The position numbers were made by a program, and so were the translations under genes. Shown here piece after piece: positions 7,650 through 17,717 of a stretch of 20,409 bases of DNA. The stretch's first letter is position 1. Each line of letters starts with the position of its first letter. Under the pieces are notes generated by a model, which was not told where the DNA came from, did not search any database, and worked only from the letters and a program-made list of their open reading frames with translations. This DNA comes from Chara braunii (Eukaryota; Streptophyta; Charophyceae; Charales; Characeae): NCBI GenBank assembly GCA_003427395.1, contig BFEA01000225.1:753083-773491 (forward strand), given 5' to 3'.

Positions 7650-7748
7650 GGGGCAAGGTCCTACTTGCACGGATTAAGAGAGACTGATCGTAGATAGCAG
7701 AGATCAATGGCCGAAATCTCCTAACTTGCGGAAGTGGGACCTAGCCCC
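7650..7748. mobile_element. MITE-like short inverted-repeat element, family B, copy 2
   Basis: 99 bp. The left end GGGGCAAGGTCCTACTTGCA pairs with the reverse complement of the right end, GGGGCTAGGTCCCACTTCCG. The internal sequence matches 1747-1839. Confidence 0.72.
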
Positions 7749-7774
7749 GGCCTGCCGTTTTGGTCCGGTAGATC

Positions 7775-8250
7775 GCCGGGGTGGCGCCATTTCGATTTCC
7801 GAGTTTTTCAAGTTTGCCTGAGAGATGTAGAGTGAGTGGCATCTGAAACTCTGTTCGTCAAGGCGGATTCCCCCTGTGCGACAGTTTTCTCGTATTTTCG
7901 CTGGTGCCCGCGATTTTGGTGGCGCCATCCTTTCTCTTCTTTTCACTGGTGCCTGCCATTTTGCTGGCGCCATCCTTTCTCTTCTTTTTGCTGCTGCGCC
8001 ATCCTTTCTCTTCTTTTCGCCGGTGCCCGCGGCCATTTTGCTGGCGCCATCCTTTTTTTCCCCATTTTTTCCGACAAAGATGCCTCTGTTCGAGTGGTGG
8101 GGAGCACCGCCTGACAAGTGGGTCTTCGCTGCTCCCAGCTTTTTTTTTTTTTTTTTTTTTTCGAATTTGGAAGATTGCCAGCGGTTTTGGTCGTGCCATC
8201 TTTTTTTTATGCGTCTATTGGGAGCACCGCCTGACTGGTCCTAGGGTCCA
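7775..8250. repeat. Dispersed repeat with short tandem units (GGCGCCATCCTTTCTCTTC)
   Basis: GGCGCCATCCTTTCTCTTCT recurs at about 7921, 7967, 8004 and (shortened) 8043 with CTGGTGCCCGC-type spacers. The leading part (TTTCGATTTCCGAGTTTTTC, GGCATCTGAAACTCT, GGCGGATTCCCCCTGTGC) matches a second location near 10180-10260. GGGAGCACCGCCTGAC occurs twice, at 8100 and 8220, 120 bp apart. A 22-base T run lies at 8140-8161. No credible coding. Confidence 0.7.
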
Positions 8251-8269
8251 ATTTCTAGTCTGTGAAGGG

Positions 8270-8370
8270 CTCAGGTCCTGGCTCCACTACTCTCGAAATC
8301 TGCAACACTAGAGTGACTCTTCCGCTAGAACATGGAAAGATACATCATTGCCATGATTTTTTTCTTTTGT
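8270..8370. repeat. Dispersed repeat, copy 1
   Basis: CCACTACTCTCGAAATCTGC, then GCTAGAACATGG, AGATACAT and a T-rich end. It aligns with 19525-19620 (CCACACCACTCTCGAAATGT, CTGGAACATGG, AGATGCAC). Its CTCTCGAA core resembles the ends of the MITE at 1162-1545. Confidence 0.5.
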
Positions 8371-8451
8371 GCACGTCGAGAGCACTGGAGAGAGGCCCTC
8401 AGGAGAGTAGCCAACTTGGAATATTTCAGGGAGCTGTTGGTTGGTAGTCTG

Positions 8452-9430
8452 TTTTTTTTTTTTTTTTTTTTTTNTTTTTTTTTTTTTTGAAACTGGGGTT
8501 GTTTATTCAAGTAGCCAAGTGGTTTTTTTCCTTGTAGCTTTGTAGATGTACATGTCATCAGCCCATAGTTGGTAGCCCAAGTCTGTATGAACCTATTGAA
8601 AGCAGGACCTCTATTACGTCCTCTGCGGGTTCCTCACCACCAGTCAGCCCAGGTCATGCTACTTGACATAGTCAAGAAACATGGTTTTTACTGTTTAAAT
8701 CTGAGAAAGCGATCCCCTAAAAAGTAGGTCGTATAGTTTTAGTAGTAGGGGTAGGAAGGTAGTGAAAATGTAGTGAAATGCAAAATTACTTTGAGAGAAG
8801 AACATAGTGTAGTGTAGTGTAGTTTTTTTCTTCTTCTTAAAGTAGATCGTTTCGAAGCTTCGAGATCGTTGCTTGTATGGCAGCTCTGGTTGTGAGGGCT
8901 ATATAGCCCCAGCAGCCCTGTGTTCTGGAGATCTTGTGGTGGCGGGAGGATACCAAAGTTCTTCTCAGACGAAGTTCCGCCCATGCATGGAATGGAATCT
9001 GAGGCAAAGGCTTTGCGGTGGCTTTCCCACCAGGGCCCAGATCTGTTTAGATTCAATGCATTCCCACCACAGGTGTTTGTTGTCCGCTGGTCACTCTATC
9101 TGGGATTCACAGCTGCAGCAGATATTTGGAACTGGAAGATTCCTCCCTTGAAGCCATTGAGCTGAAGGAATGACTTTGTGAGATTGGAGCCAAAGTGTGC
9201 TTGAGAACTTCACCGATGGGAGTTGTTGGAGGGAGGACACTCCAAATTTTCAGTATGTCTGCTGTGCTGGCTTATAATTCTGTTCTTGTCGTGATGGGCA
9301 CTTTGATAACCACCATAGCGTCATCTAGGATGAAGCGCAGAGACCGTCGCTGAAGGCTGTAACCCACTGATGGTGTATAGTCCAGCCGGTGCCACGCAAG
9401 GGGATTGGTTTGAAGCTCGGTCAGACTGTG
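8452..9430 (-). pseudogene. Second non-LTR retrotransposon remnant with zf-RVT knuckle and poly-A tail
   Basis: On the minus strand, about 9422-9272 reads LTELQTNPLAWHRLDYTPSVGYSLQRRSL... and ends in TAA (9272-9274). A second frame, about 9150-8950, reads LPVPNICCSCESQIE, a TGA (9091-9093), then ADNKHLWWECIESKQIW. The CCSC plus HLWWEC arrangement (Cys at 9118-9120 and 9109-9111, His at 9073-9075, Cys at 9058-9060) is the zinc knuckle found after reverse transcriptase in plant LINEs. Further down, about 8550-8860 has no coding signal and would be the 3' untranslated part. The T run at 8452-8488 (undetermined base at 8474) would be the poly-A tail read in reverse. Several stops and at least one frameshift make it dead. 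It is not obviously the same family as the copy at 1-660. Confidence 0.62.
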
Positions 9431-9837
9431 AGATGGGTGTTGAATCAATGATGGATGAAAATGTGCTGATCTGATCCTGTATTAATTGCCTGCACAGTAA
9501 TCTGCCTAAAGAGGTCTAGTCACTAGTGACTCCATTTTGATCAGCTGTTGCGTCAGTAGTGGGTGTGATTTGCCTATGGCTGAGATTGTTGTCTATCCTG
9601 TATGGGGGAGAAGAACGTGAGAGCCGGCGCTGTGGGAGAGGCGACCTATAACTTCCCCATATTCGGGGGATGCAGTCCACCATGTTCCTTCCCAGGGTCG
9701 TCCCCACAGCGAGGCGACCTATATGACTCTGACGCCATACTTTGTGCTGGCACATGGACAAAAAAGTTGAAGGTGTTCCCGGATTTTCTTGGTAGAGGCA
9801 ACTTCGTTGCACTTAGAATCGCCTGTATTAAAGGGTC

Positions 9838-9842
<5 letters not shown>
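9431..9842. other. Stretch without recognised gene
   Basis: No gene or repeat recognised. Short open frames only. Confidence 0.4.

Positions 9843-9910
<68 letters not shown>
9843..9910. repeat. 68-base T homopolymer
   Basis: 68 consecutive T, then C, T12, C, T7. Could be a retroelement tail; no element body was recognised beside it. The exact length is doubtful. Confidence 0.9.
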
Positions 9911-10089
9911 CTTTTTTTTTTTTCTTTTTTTCCTTTGTTTTACATTATCAGTACTTTGATTTTCCTGTTAACAAAGAAGAAAAATCATATGTATAACACA
10001 GGCAGGTCGCGTTGGCGGAGATTTCACAACAGCCTGTGGAGTAATGGAAGTCTCCAAAGTTGACTTGCGTTTAACTAATTTGAGCTTAT

Positions 10090-10420
10090 TTATCCTTATG
10101 GGGGTCCACCAGCCATTTTTGGTCGTCCTGTGTGCCAATGTCCTTCTCTTGTAGCCCAGAGTTTTTGAAATTTTTGGGTTGGCTCAATTTCGATTCTCAA
10201 GTTTGTCTGTGATGTATTGGCATCTGAGCCTCTTTCGCCGAGGCTGATTCCCCTCGTGCACCAAGCTTGGCCAAAACGCCAACGCGGTTTTCTTTTCTTT
10301 TGGCTGGCGCCAGCCATTCTGGTCGAGTTCTCCTGCGTGGAAGCTTGGCAGAAATGCCATCATGGTATGGTTTTCTTCTCTTTTGGTTGGCGTCACCAGC
10401 CATTTAGACCATAGCCCCAA
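10090..10420. repeat. Dispersed repeat related to 7775-8250
   Basis: TTTCGATTCTCAAGTTTGTC, GGCATCTGAGCCTCTTTCGC and GGCTGATTCCCCTCGTGCAC match the leading part of the repeat at 7775. Below it, TTTTCTTTTGGCTGGCGCCA and TTTCTTCTCTTTTGGTTGGC form two diverged units. A shorter relative in opposite orientation lies at about 10680-10735 (GAAATGGCTGCTGGCACCAG). Confidence 0.55.
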
Positions 10421-12470
10421 GCCTCCAAAAATTTGGGATAGGCTTGATTTTGAGTGTCAAGTTTATGGGGCCCAAATTTGTAGAACTTGATTGTTGTTTT
10501 ATGGGATGCTGGACCCGGTTTCCGGCAGGTGCTGCTCCCCACCAATAGACTGGAGCACCGATGAGGGGAAAAAAAAAGGAAAAGAAGTGTCGAGTTTGCT
10601 CAAGCGCTGTACTGACGGTTTAGACCATGCAAAATGTTGCAATGTGGAAGACGATGCACTGCGTCCTACAGGGGTTGGGGAACGAAATGGCTGCTGGCAC
10701 CAGGCAAAGAAAAGAAAAGAAGTGCCTGGCACAGGTTTGGTATTTTTTGATACGTAGGGTAAGCTCATGTCTGGGCAAAAGTGGCTTGGAGGGACTCACC
10801 ACGCACTGGAGCCTATTTCTACCAATCTACCTTCCGAGGCTCCACAGCTTCCACCTGGACCATTCCTTAGTGGCCTCCACAGGCAGCTACCGGCCGAGGC
10901 CCAAAGCGGTAAGATCATACCGTGTACCCTGTAGAGCCCAGCCGTTGTTCTTCGACGAAGCCACATGCGTACAAGAATTTCCGGGGGTCAGCCTATCAGA
11001 GCAAAATGCCTGGAGGCGCCAGCCAGAAGAAGGCCTACATCGGTTCGTGTGTTATTGGTGTGCAGGCCATTTTGAGGTTCTGCAAGGGAAGGGTCAAAAG
11101 TACACTAGTAAGTTTTCCAGCTTTGTTTTCAAAGTTGCGCTTTGCACGCTGCTGCAACTATCGGGGCTCGGCCGCTGGAGCAAAATCAATGGCGGCGCTA
11201 ATGAAAAGGAGGCCTGCGATGGTTCATTTTTTGGTGTGCAGTGCATTTCCAGCCCTGGAGAAAAGTGCCTCCGAGGTACTGGTGTGGTGGTTTAAACCAC
11301 CGCTACCCCTGACAGCCTGAAGTAGGATTCCCAGAGAGTTAGGGCCGCAGAAAATGGTTGGGCGGTGCCCAGCAGGCGCAGGGGGTTCCAGTTCCTGAAT
11401 TTCAAACCCCGACTTCGGTGATTTTTCATGCTCGGAATAGTTAATGAAAATATCTGAAAATTTGAGATCCTGTAGTTTAGATTGTGATCTTTCCAGGAAA
11501 AGTACCATTATGTTTTTTACTTCTTTTGTGGAGCGTGAAATGTATGCCGGGCCGATTCATCTCATTCTCCATTTTTGCTGCTCTACCACGTGTGGGCCAA
11601 CTGGAAAAATACCACAACGTCAGTGATGTTTCATGATCAAAAGAATGTGTCAAGGCATCTGAAAATTGGAGGGTCTTTCCAGGAAAAATATTTTCAAATT
11701 CTGAAAAAATTGTCTAAACTGCAAATCAACTGCAGCGGCATTGCGATGTATTTTCCATTTTTGCCACTCCCCTGGTTCTCCCCACTGTGCTACTGGTAGC
11801 CCTCTTCGACCTGTGCTACCGGTCCCCTCGACTTCAGGATGGTGGGGGTAGTGGTGGTTCGAAAGCTTCTCTATCCTTGTAATAATTAGTGAGGCTCCTC
11901 TGCCCCACAAAGCTATTCCACCGTGGTCATCCCAGGGGCAGTATAGGGGGCAGTATGCGAGGGATGGCGGAGTTTGGCAATTGGGTATATTGGATTCCAG
12001 AAGCAATCGGTCTCCAGCCACTGCAGTTTTGGGAAATTAATTCAAGGGGAGGTGATGCTGTGTGTTTGACATGTCCTTTGAGCGCATGTTTGGGATGTGC
12101 GTTTTATTGTTGAACCTCTTTTGAGGGACAGATGCCTGCGCTAGATGCCTAAGCGGGGCAGATGCCTGCGCTAGAAGATGGACCTCTTTTGAGGGACACG
12201 GTGTTTGTCGTAGGAACACAGTTTGGAAAATAGGCTGAATTGGGTTGACGAAGGATTTCTTGAGCTCCAGTGACTAAGGTAACATGGGCTGTGATATGGG
12301 ACGATGGGCCCGGTTCCCGGCACATGTTATGGAGCATCATTCCATGAAGAAAAAAAAAAGAACAAGGTAGCATGGACTGTGAGCATGTTGGTGGGAACGT
12401 TGGTTTTGAATTGGGGATGTGTGCGATGGAAAAAAAGAACGGGTTATTGGGACTAGCAGCAGAGCAAATC
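10421..12470. other. Two kilobases without recognised gene; diverged direct repeats
   Basis: No protein family recognised on either strand. Weak direct repeats are visible: 11003-11075 against 11189-11255 (both AGCAAAAT...GGNGGCGC... then TTGGTGTGCAG), 11447-11500 against 11659-11700 (ATCTGAAAATT... then CTTTCCAGGAAAA), and 12115-12200 (CCTCTTTTGAGGGACA and GATGCCTGCGCTAGA, each twice). The 222-codon open frame at 10627-11295 overlaps the first of these and lacks any recognised motif. Confidence 0.4.
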
Positions 12471-12545
12471 GGGGCACGTTCGACACTCCTCGGGCGCGTA
12501 AATCCCCCGAGGAAATCATCGTTCCACTTATCCTCGGGGAAGAAA
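12471..12545 (+). repeat. Left terminal inverted repeat of the Harbinger element
   Basis: Pairs with 16990-17081. Contains CACTCCTCGGGC, CGAGGAAATC and CGTTCCACTTATCCTCGGGG. The right end is about 40 bases longer between the shared blocks. Confidence 0.78.
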
Positions 12546-13133
12546 TTGAAAAACAAATGTGAAAACATTTCCTCGGGGATTCCTTGGGCTACAGCCATTT
12601 CGACGCGTTTCCCAAGGGATCTCCCGAGGTCCTTGGAGGTCGAGCATCCGGAAGAAACCGGGGCGTCGACGGGAGCACTGTCGACGACAATTATCGACGC
12701 GGCTGGTCCATTGCTGTTCCTGGCGGCCTGTGGACGGACATCTTCGGTCGGCAACGGTCGGCGTCATGGAATTGTCCGCCAATGGTCCCCTTCGGTGGCC
12801 TGCCGACGTCTGCGACGTCGAAAAGGGGCTGCCTTGCGTCGTTTCCTTTGGCCCCGCGCGGGAAGGCGCCCAACGGTCCCCGCTCTCCCCATTGCGCAGT
12901 GTCTTCCGCGACAGAATACGTTACCCTGCTTTTGTCAATAGCTGCTTTTTTCGGCCGTTTGCACCACTGTCCCTCGCCGTTTCCTGGACGTCCACTGTTG
13001 TCTTCTAGCTGCTGCCGTTGTCCACGTGCCTTTCATGGCCGACGTCGTGTGCTTGCCGACACGTGGGATGGTCGTGGCAGTGGCGGGAAGGGAGGTTCTC
13101 GCCAACGAGTCTTTGGTGGTGAAGAGGGGAGAC

Positions 13134-13178
13134 ATGGAAGAGGCGGTAGATGGAAGAGGCGGTAGATGGAAGAGGGGG
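13134..13178 (+). repeat. Short tandem repeat (ATGGAAGAGGCGGTAG)
   Basis: 16-bp unit, about 2.7 copies, running into a G-rich stretch. Confidence 0.75.
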
Positions 13179-13232
13179 GGGCTGGGGGTGGTCTGGGCTT
13201 GTTTCAAACATGCTTGGGGTATACGTTAGAGA

Positions 13233-13273
13233 GGGGGGTGGGGGTGGGGGCAATGGCAGGGGGTGGGGGTGGG
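13233..13273 (+). other. G-quadruplex-capable tract
   Basis: Six runs of three to six G on the plus strand with loops of one base and one eight-base loop. Confidence 0.7.
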
Positions 13274-14261
13274 TTTGGTGATCGGTCATGGGAGTGGACG
13301 TTCTCGTGATGGTGATCATCACTTTGGTGGATCGGTTGTCGTAGGGGTGTTCCATGAACCTTTCGTTTTCTTAAAAATAAATAAATTGGAACATGGCAAA
13401 TCGATGTTCGCATCTGTTAAAGCGAAGATCTAATTGTGTTGATTGATATTGATCATGTTTACAGCTTGTTGTCGCTTCCTTTTTATTCCGCTTTCATTTG
13501 CATTCACGAATGTTATGGTAAGGGGGATGGAAAGGGGTCAGGGATGCTTGCTTGAACCAATGGATGATGACAAAGTGAGGGATGTTCATACACGGCATTG
13601 CAAATGCGAGAAGGAAAGAAGGCAATAGAAATGACACACAAAACGTCGTGCAATTGTTTTCTTTTCGTTCGGCGTCAAATAACAAGACCAGCCACACAAC
13701 ATAAATGATTGACATGATATGTTGTTAGATTGTTGTCACTTGTAGTAAAAGCAGAAGACGACACACTTCGCAAAAAAAAACCTTCATGGCGCTTCATTCC
13801 CAACATCCGGAAAACAGAACACACACTGTCGGAATCGACTCCGACACGCAGACACGTCACCCACGGTGACAGCATACTACACGACAACTACGATCGGCAT
13901 GTGCGCGTGCGTGACGTCGCCCCCGTCGACGACGCGTTTGACTACGCCATCGCCAACAACCCAAGCTGCCGACACCGTCCTCACGGGTGCGCAGTATGAA
14001 AGAACACCAAACAAAACTGCCGACACACGCCGCCTCATGCACGCCAACCCACAACGAAACAGCCACCGGTCCATGAACTTCCTAGTTCCACAAAACGGGG
14101 CGACACACACAACGACGGCAACGCAGACGACCACCCCATCAAGGACAAGACGCTTTCCACGTCATCCGCTCCTATTTCTCTCTTGCTCCCCACGTTGTGT
14201 GCTCCGATTTCTTGCCGAAGCCACGTCATCGCAGCCGCCCGCTTCGCACGCCTGGCCGTGT

Positions 14262-15600
14262 TCACTGCACACCTATTCGCTCCGCCAGTGCGTCCCGCAG
14301 AATGAGCGCATCCCCCGTCGACGACTCCATACACATCGGCCTCAAGGGCCGCTGCATCCCAAGGTCCACTCTGCGACGTACACCGTTCGGCCTGACCTCC
14401 CACAATAAATGGTCGTCGAAGGGGATTCCCGTGTCGATGAGTAAATAGTGCAGAATGCAGATGGCGACGAACTACTGCGGCAACGTCTCCATGTTCGTCT
14501 TGTGGGCGCGAAGGAACAACCTCCACATCCCCTTCAGTCTGCTGAAAGCCCTCTCAACTGCCCCCCTCGCCGTCTTCTACTTGTTGTCGAAGCGCAACTC
14601 TGACAGGTGCTGTGAGAGACCGCGATAGGGGACGATTACCCATTCAGAGGGGGGATAACCGTTGTCGCCCAGCAGATACCCGTTCGTCTGCACACCGAAA
14701 GACAGCATCACAGGTGGCCCAGTGAAAAGCTCCCCTGCCTCCGCGCGTGCCCATAAACTCGACAGGTGGACGATCCTCATGTCGTGGTAACTTCTCGGAT
14801 ATCCGACTAACACATCCAGCACGCGCAAGTTCAGATCGACGACGACCTGCGCCTGTACGAAGAAACGGCGTTTTCTATCGTAGTAATCCTCCCCGGGGCA
14901 ATTCGCTGGTTTTTCGATGAAGATGTGGGTGTCGTCGATGCACCCATGACAGTTAAGGAAACCCCAGCGAAAGCGCGCAAGACGACCACCTTCTGCAGCC
15001 CCGTCGGCCACGATATCTAGTCGGGGTACGCACTCAGAAACACCGCAATTACATCCCGCACAACGCGCAACCCAGAAGATCTGCCAATGTCGAAGCTGCA
15101 TGGCTCGCTCTTGTACGTCTCCCCCAACGCCCACCTATACAAAGCGTACGCGACAGTATGGTCAGGCTGGAGGGGCTCCCTATAGAAAGTGACACGCCGT
15201 TGAAGGAAAGGAGACAGAGCTTCCGCGATCTCTCGGAACACACGTGGCGACATGTGTCCTTGAAGCAGTCGGCCGTCGCGTCGTCGCCTTGCCGCAAATC
15301 CTCCCACGTCCCCCTGTCCGTCGCTTCATCCACCACCTTGGCGTCGCTCTGGGAAATGCTCCACACCCCATGGGGTAGCACACCTGCACCACGACGCCGC
15401 AAATGGCACCAGTCCTCTACGTCCACATTCACGGACTGCAGCGTCCTCTTCCGCCGTCCCCTCGCTCCTCTGCAATTGACAGCGGAAACGGCTGCTGCCA
15501 CCGCCGTCCTCTCCGCCTTGCTCAGTGTGTCACGGCCCGTCTCCCCGTTCATGTCCATAGCCGAAACTGGTACTGTTGACGTGGGCGTCGCCAAGTACAT
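14262..15600 (-). pseudogene. PIF/Harbinger DDE transposase (DDE_Tnp_4 / HARBI1-like), broken
   Basis: Read from high to low coordinates in three successive frames. First frame, about 15600-15255: ATG, then MDMNGETGRDTLSKAERTAV and TWEDLRQGDDATADCF. Second frame, about 15255-14970: MSPRVFREIAEALSPFLQRR, FYREPLQPDHTVAYALYRWA, ending at a TAG (15017-15019), with ISWPTGLQKVVVLRAF still readable past it. Third frame, about 14970-14262: NCHGCIDDTHIFIEKPANCP (first catalytic Asp), VVDLNLRVLDVLVGYPRSYHDMRI (second Asp), GYLLGDNGYPPSEW, then past a TAG (14577-14579) GAVERAFSRLKGMWRLF (catalytic Glu) and past another TAG (14472-14474) the C-terminus, TGA at 14262-14264. The three DDE residues are still recognisable, but two frameshifts and three stops abolish the product. 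In life such transposases cut at the terminal repeats and insert at TTA/TAA. Confidence 0.85.
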
Positions 15601-16160
15601 AAGACTTCACGTGTGTCGGGGCGCACAACAACGATGCTGCGAGTGACGACCGGAGTGCACGACGTACATGTCGTTCGCAGGTGCGCCTGTGAAGACGCAA
15701 CAATGGTGATTGTGTGACAGTGTATCTGCTACTTCGGATGTGTACATGTAAGTTCAGCGTGCCCGCCGAGACGCAGCCTCCACCCTGTACCCAAATGCTT
15801 CTGCCGAGGAACGTTGCTGCCGTCAGCCACAAGGGACGCCCATGCCGTCGTCACTCGCTTGTGCAAATTTGAATTTCGAATCCGGGACTGCGCGCCTTTT
15901 TCGTGGCCAATTTTTTTTTTCGCCGCCAACTTTCGAATTCGCAACGCCCACTCGATTTGGACCAACGACGTCGGCACGGACACACCTTGCTGGACCAACC
16001 TCGCCCCCTCCCCCCCCTGTGTCCGCTTGTCGATATATGAAACTGGCCGCGGAAGGCCCCGAGGAATCGTCCTCGGGGAACATTTCGAGGATGAGTGGAA
16101 CGACGACGCAAATTTCCTTGGGCGACGATGGGATAATTTCCTTGGGCCTCGAGGTCGGCC
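15269..16160. repeat. Tandem duplication of the element's right end, copy A
   Basis: Spans the transposase 5' region and the subterminal sequence. Matches copy B at 16155-17060 base for base over long stretches, with scattered substitutions (offset 886 at the left, 899 at the right; a short insertion in copy B near 16374 explains the difference). Confidence 0.9.
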
Positions 16161-17060
16161 GTCGCGTCGCCGCCTTGCTGCAAATCCTCCCATGTCCCCG
16201 TGTCCGTCACTTCATCCACCACCTGGGCGTCGCTCTGGGAAATGCTCCACACCCCATGGCGTAGCACACCTGCACCACGGTGTCGCAAATGGCACCAGTC
16301 CTCTACGTCCACGTTCACAGACTGCAGCGTTCTCTTCCGCCGTCCCCTCGCTCCTCTGTAATTGACAGCGGAAGAGGATGGTGTTCACGGCTGGTGCCAC
16401 CGCCGTCCTCTCCGCCTTGCTCAGTGTGTCATGGCCCGTCTCCCCGTTCATGTCCATAGCCGAAACTGGTACTGTCGACGTGGGCGTCGCCAAGTACATA
16501 AGACTTCACGTGTGCCGGGGCGCACAACAACGATGCTGCGAGTGACGACCGGAGTGCACGGCGTACATGTCGTTCGTAGGTGCGCCTGCGAAGACGCAAC
16601 GATGGTGATCGTGTGACGGTGTATCTGCTGCTTCGGATGTGTACATGTACGTTCAGCGTGCCCGCCGAGAAGCAGCCTCCACCCTGTACCCAAACGCTTC
16701 TGCCGAGGAACGTTGCTGCCGTCAGCCGCAAGGGACGCCCATGCCGCCGTTACTCGCTTGCGCAAATTCGAATTTCGAATCCGGGACTGCGCGCCTTTTT
16801 AGTGGCCAATTTTTTTTTTCGCCGCCAACTTTCGAATTCGCAACGCCCACTCGAGTTGGACCAACGACGTCGGCACGGACACACCTTGCTGGACCAACCT
16901 CGCCCCCTCCCCCCCCTGCGTCCGCTTGTCGATATATGAAACTGGCCGCGGAAGGCCTCGAGGAATCGTCCTCGGGGAACATTTTGAGGATGAGTGGAAC
17001 GACGACGCAAATTTCCTTGGGCGACGATGGGAGAATTTCCTCAGGCCCCGAGGACGGCCC
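16155..17060. repeat. Tandem duplication of the element's right end, copy B
   Basis: Second copy; contains the transposase 5' region only (frames reading MDMNGETG and VDVEDWCHLRHRGAG on the minus strand) and then the true right end of the element. The A-B join lies at TCGGCC, a short sequence present in both parents of the join. Confidence 0.9.
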
Positions 17061-17081
17061 AAGGAGTGTTGAACGAGCCCC
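16990..17081 (-). repeat. Right terminal inverted repeat of the Harbinger element
   Basis: Reverse complement begins GGGGCTCGTTCAACACTCCT and continues with CGTTCCACTCATCCTC, as in the left end. Confidence 0.78.
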
Positions 17082-17586
17082 ATGGTGTTGAGGGAACATG
17101 AGAGTGTGTGAAGGTTTCACTGCTTTTTCTTGCTATGCGGGGATTTGATCTGTAGGCCCGTTTAGGAGGAACTGCAAGATTTCTTTGGATGAGATTAGGG
17201 ACGAGGGGCAGAGCAGATGGTACTGAGGGACCATGCCAACTGGAGTTATCTCTGCGCCTCCACTCCAGTCCCCTGGCGGCTGACCCCTGGCAGGTATCGC
17301 CCATCTGCAGGTCAGGTGCAGTCCTTGTATGTTCCCTCGCTGGAGGCATGAACACATATGTGCCTTCTGCGGGGTTTCCGATACGATTTTAATGATAATA
17401 AAAGGGTAGAACTAGGGCGCAGTCAGGGTTTCCAGTTTTAAATGCGTTTCGGTCACGATTTTGTGAATGTTGCTCCAAAATGGTGAAAATCATGAATGTA
17501 TCCAACCCAGCTTTAGGGTTGGGTTGGGACGTGTTGTATTCAAGAGATGCCTGAACTGCATTTAGAATTGAAAACGTGGCTGCACC
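17082..17586. other. Stretch without recognised gene
   Basis: No protein family, RNA or clear repeat recognised. Open frames up to about 100 codons without recognisable motif. Confidence 0.4.
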
Positions 17587-17717
17587 GTCGTTACCCGTAA
17601 TAAAAAGCCCTTTTTTTTTTTTTTTCAATAATTTCATATGCGTGAAAAACCTATTTAACAAGGTGATAAGAGCATCCGCGTTGAGTAGTCCCCAGCATCG
17701 AAGGCTCCATCTATTGG
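17587..17717. repeat. 131-bp direct repeat, copy 1 (artefactual duplication)
   Basis: Identical to 17756-17886, including the same 15-base T run. One of the two copies is probably not genomic. Confidence 0.95.

Larger units (their letters stand above)
12471..17081. mobile_element. Decayed PIF/Harbinger DNA transposon, about 4.6 kb
   Basis: The left end (12471-12495, GGGGCACGTTCGACACTCCT...) and the reverse complement of the right end (17081-17057, GGGGCTCGTTCAACACTCCT...) match at 22 of 25 bases, and a second block CGTTCCACT(T/C)ATCCTC recurs further inside both ends. The interior carries a minus-strand DDE transposase pseudogene of the PIF/Harbinger type. The usual 3-bp TTA/TAA target duplication is not evident (ATC outside the left end, ATG outside the right), so the exact ends or the insertion history are uncertain. 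The left part (about 12640-14250) holds no recognisable second gene; autonomous members normally also carry a Myb/SANT-like gene. Confidence 0.78.

Noticed and set aside
7876-8311. Phe/Ser-rich open frames over 7876-8311 as membrane proteins
   Set aside because: The hydrophobicity comes from T runs and the short GGCGCCATCC tandem units.
10627-11295. 222-codon open frame as a gene
   Set aside because: It spans diverged direct repeats, includes no known motif, and has no supporting context.
12372-13165. Plus-strand open frames of 150-190 codons as the second (Myb/SANT) Harbinger gene
   Set aside because: They overlap the terminal repeats, have no Trp-spaced Myb/SANT pattern, and compete with each other in different frames.
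14262-15600. TAG read as an amino acid (alternative genetic code) in the transposase
   Set aside because: The intact F-box/PP2 gene ends at TAG in the expected place, and the transposase also has two frameshifts, so decay explains the stops better.
15814-17091. Plus-strand open frames of 120-180 codons in both copies of the duplication
   Set aside because: They are antisense to the transposase 5' region and subterminal sequence, and their similarity reflects the duplication rather than protein conservation.
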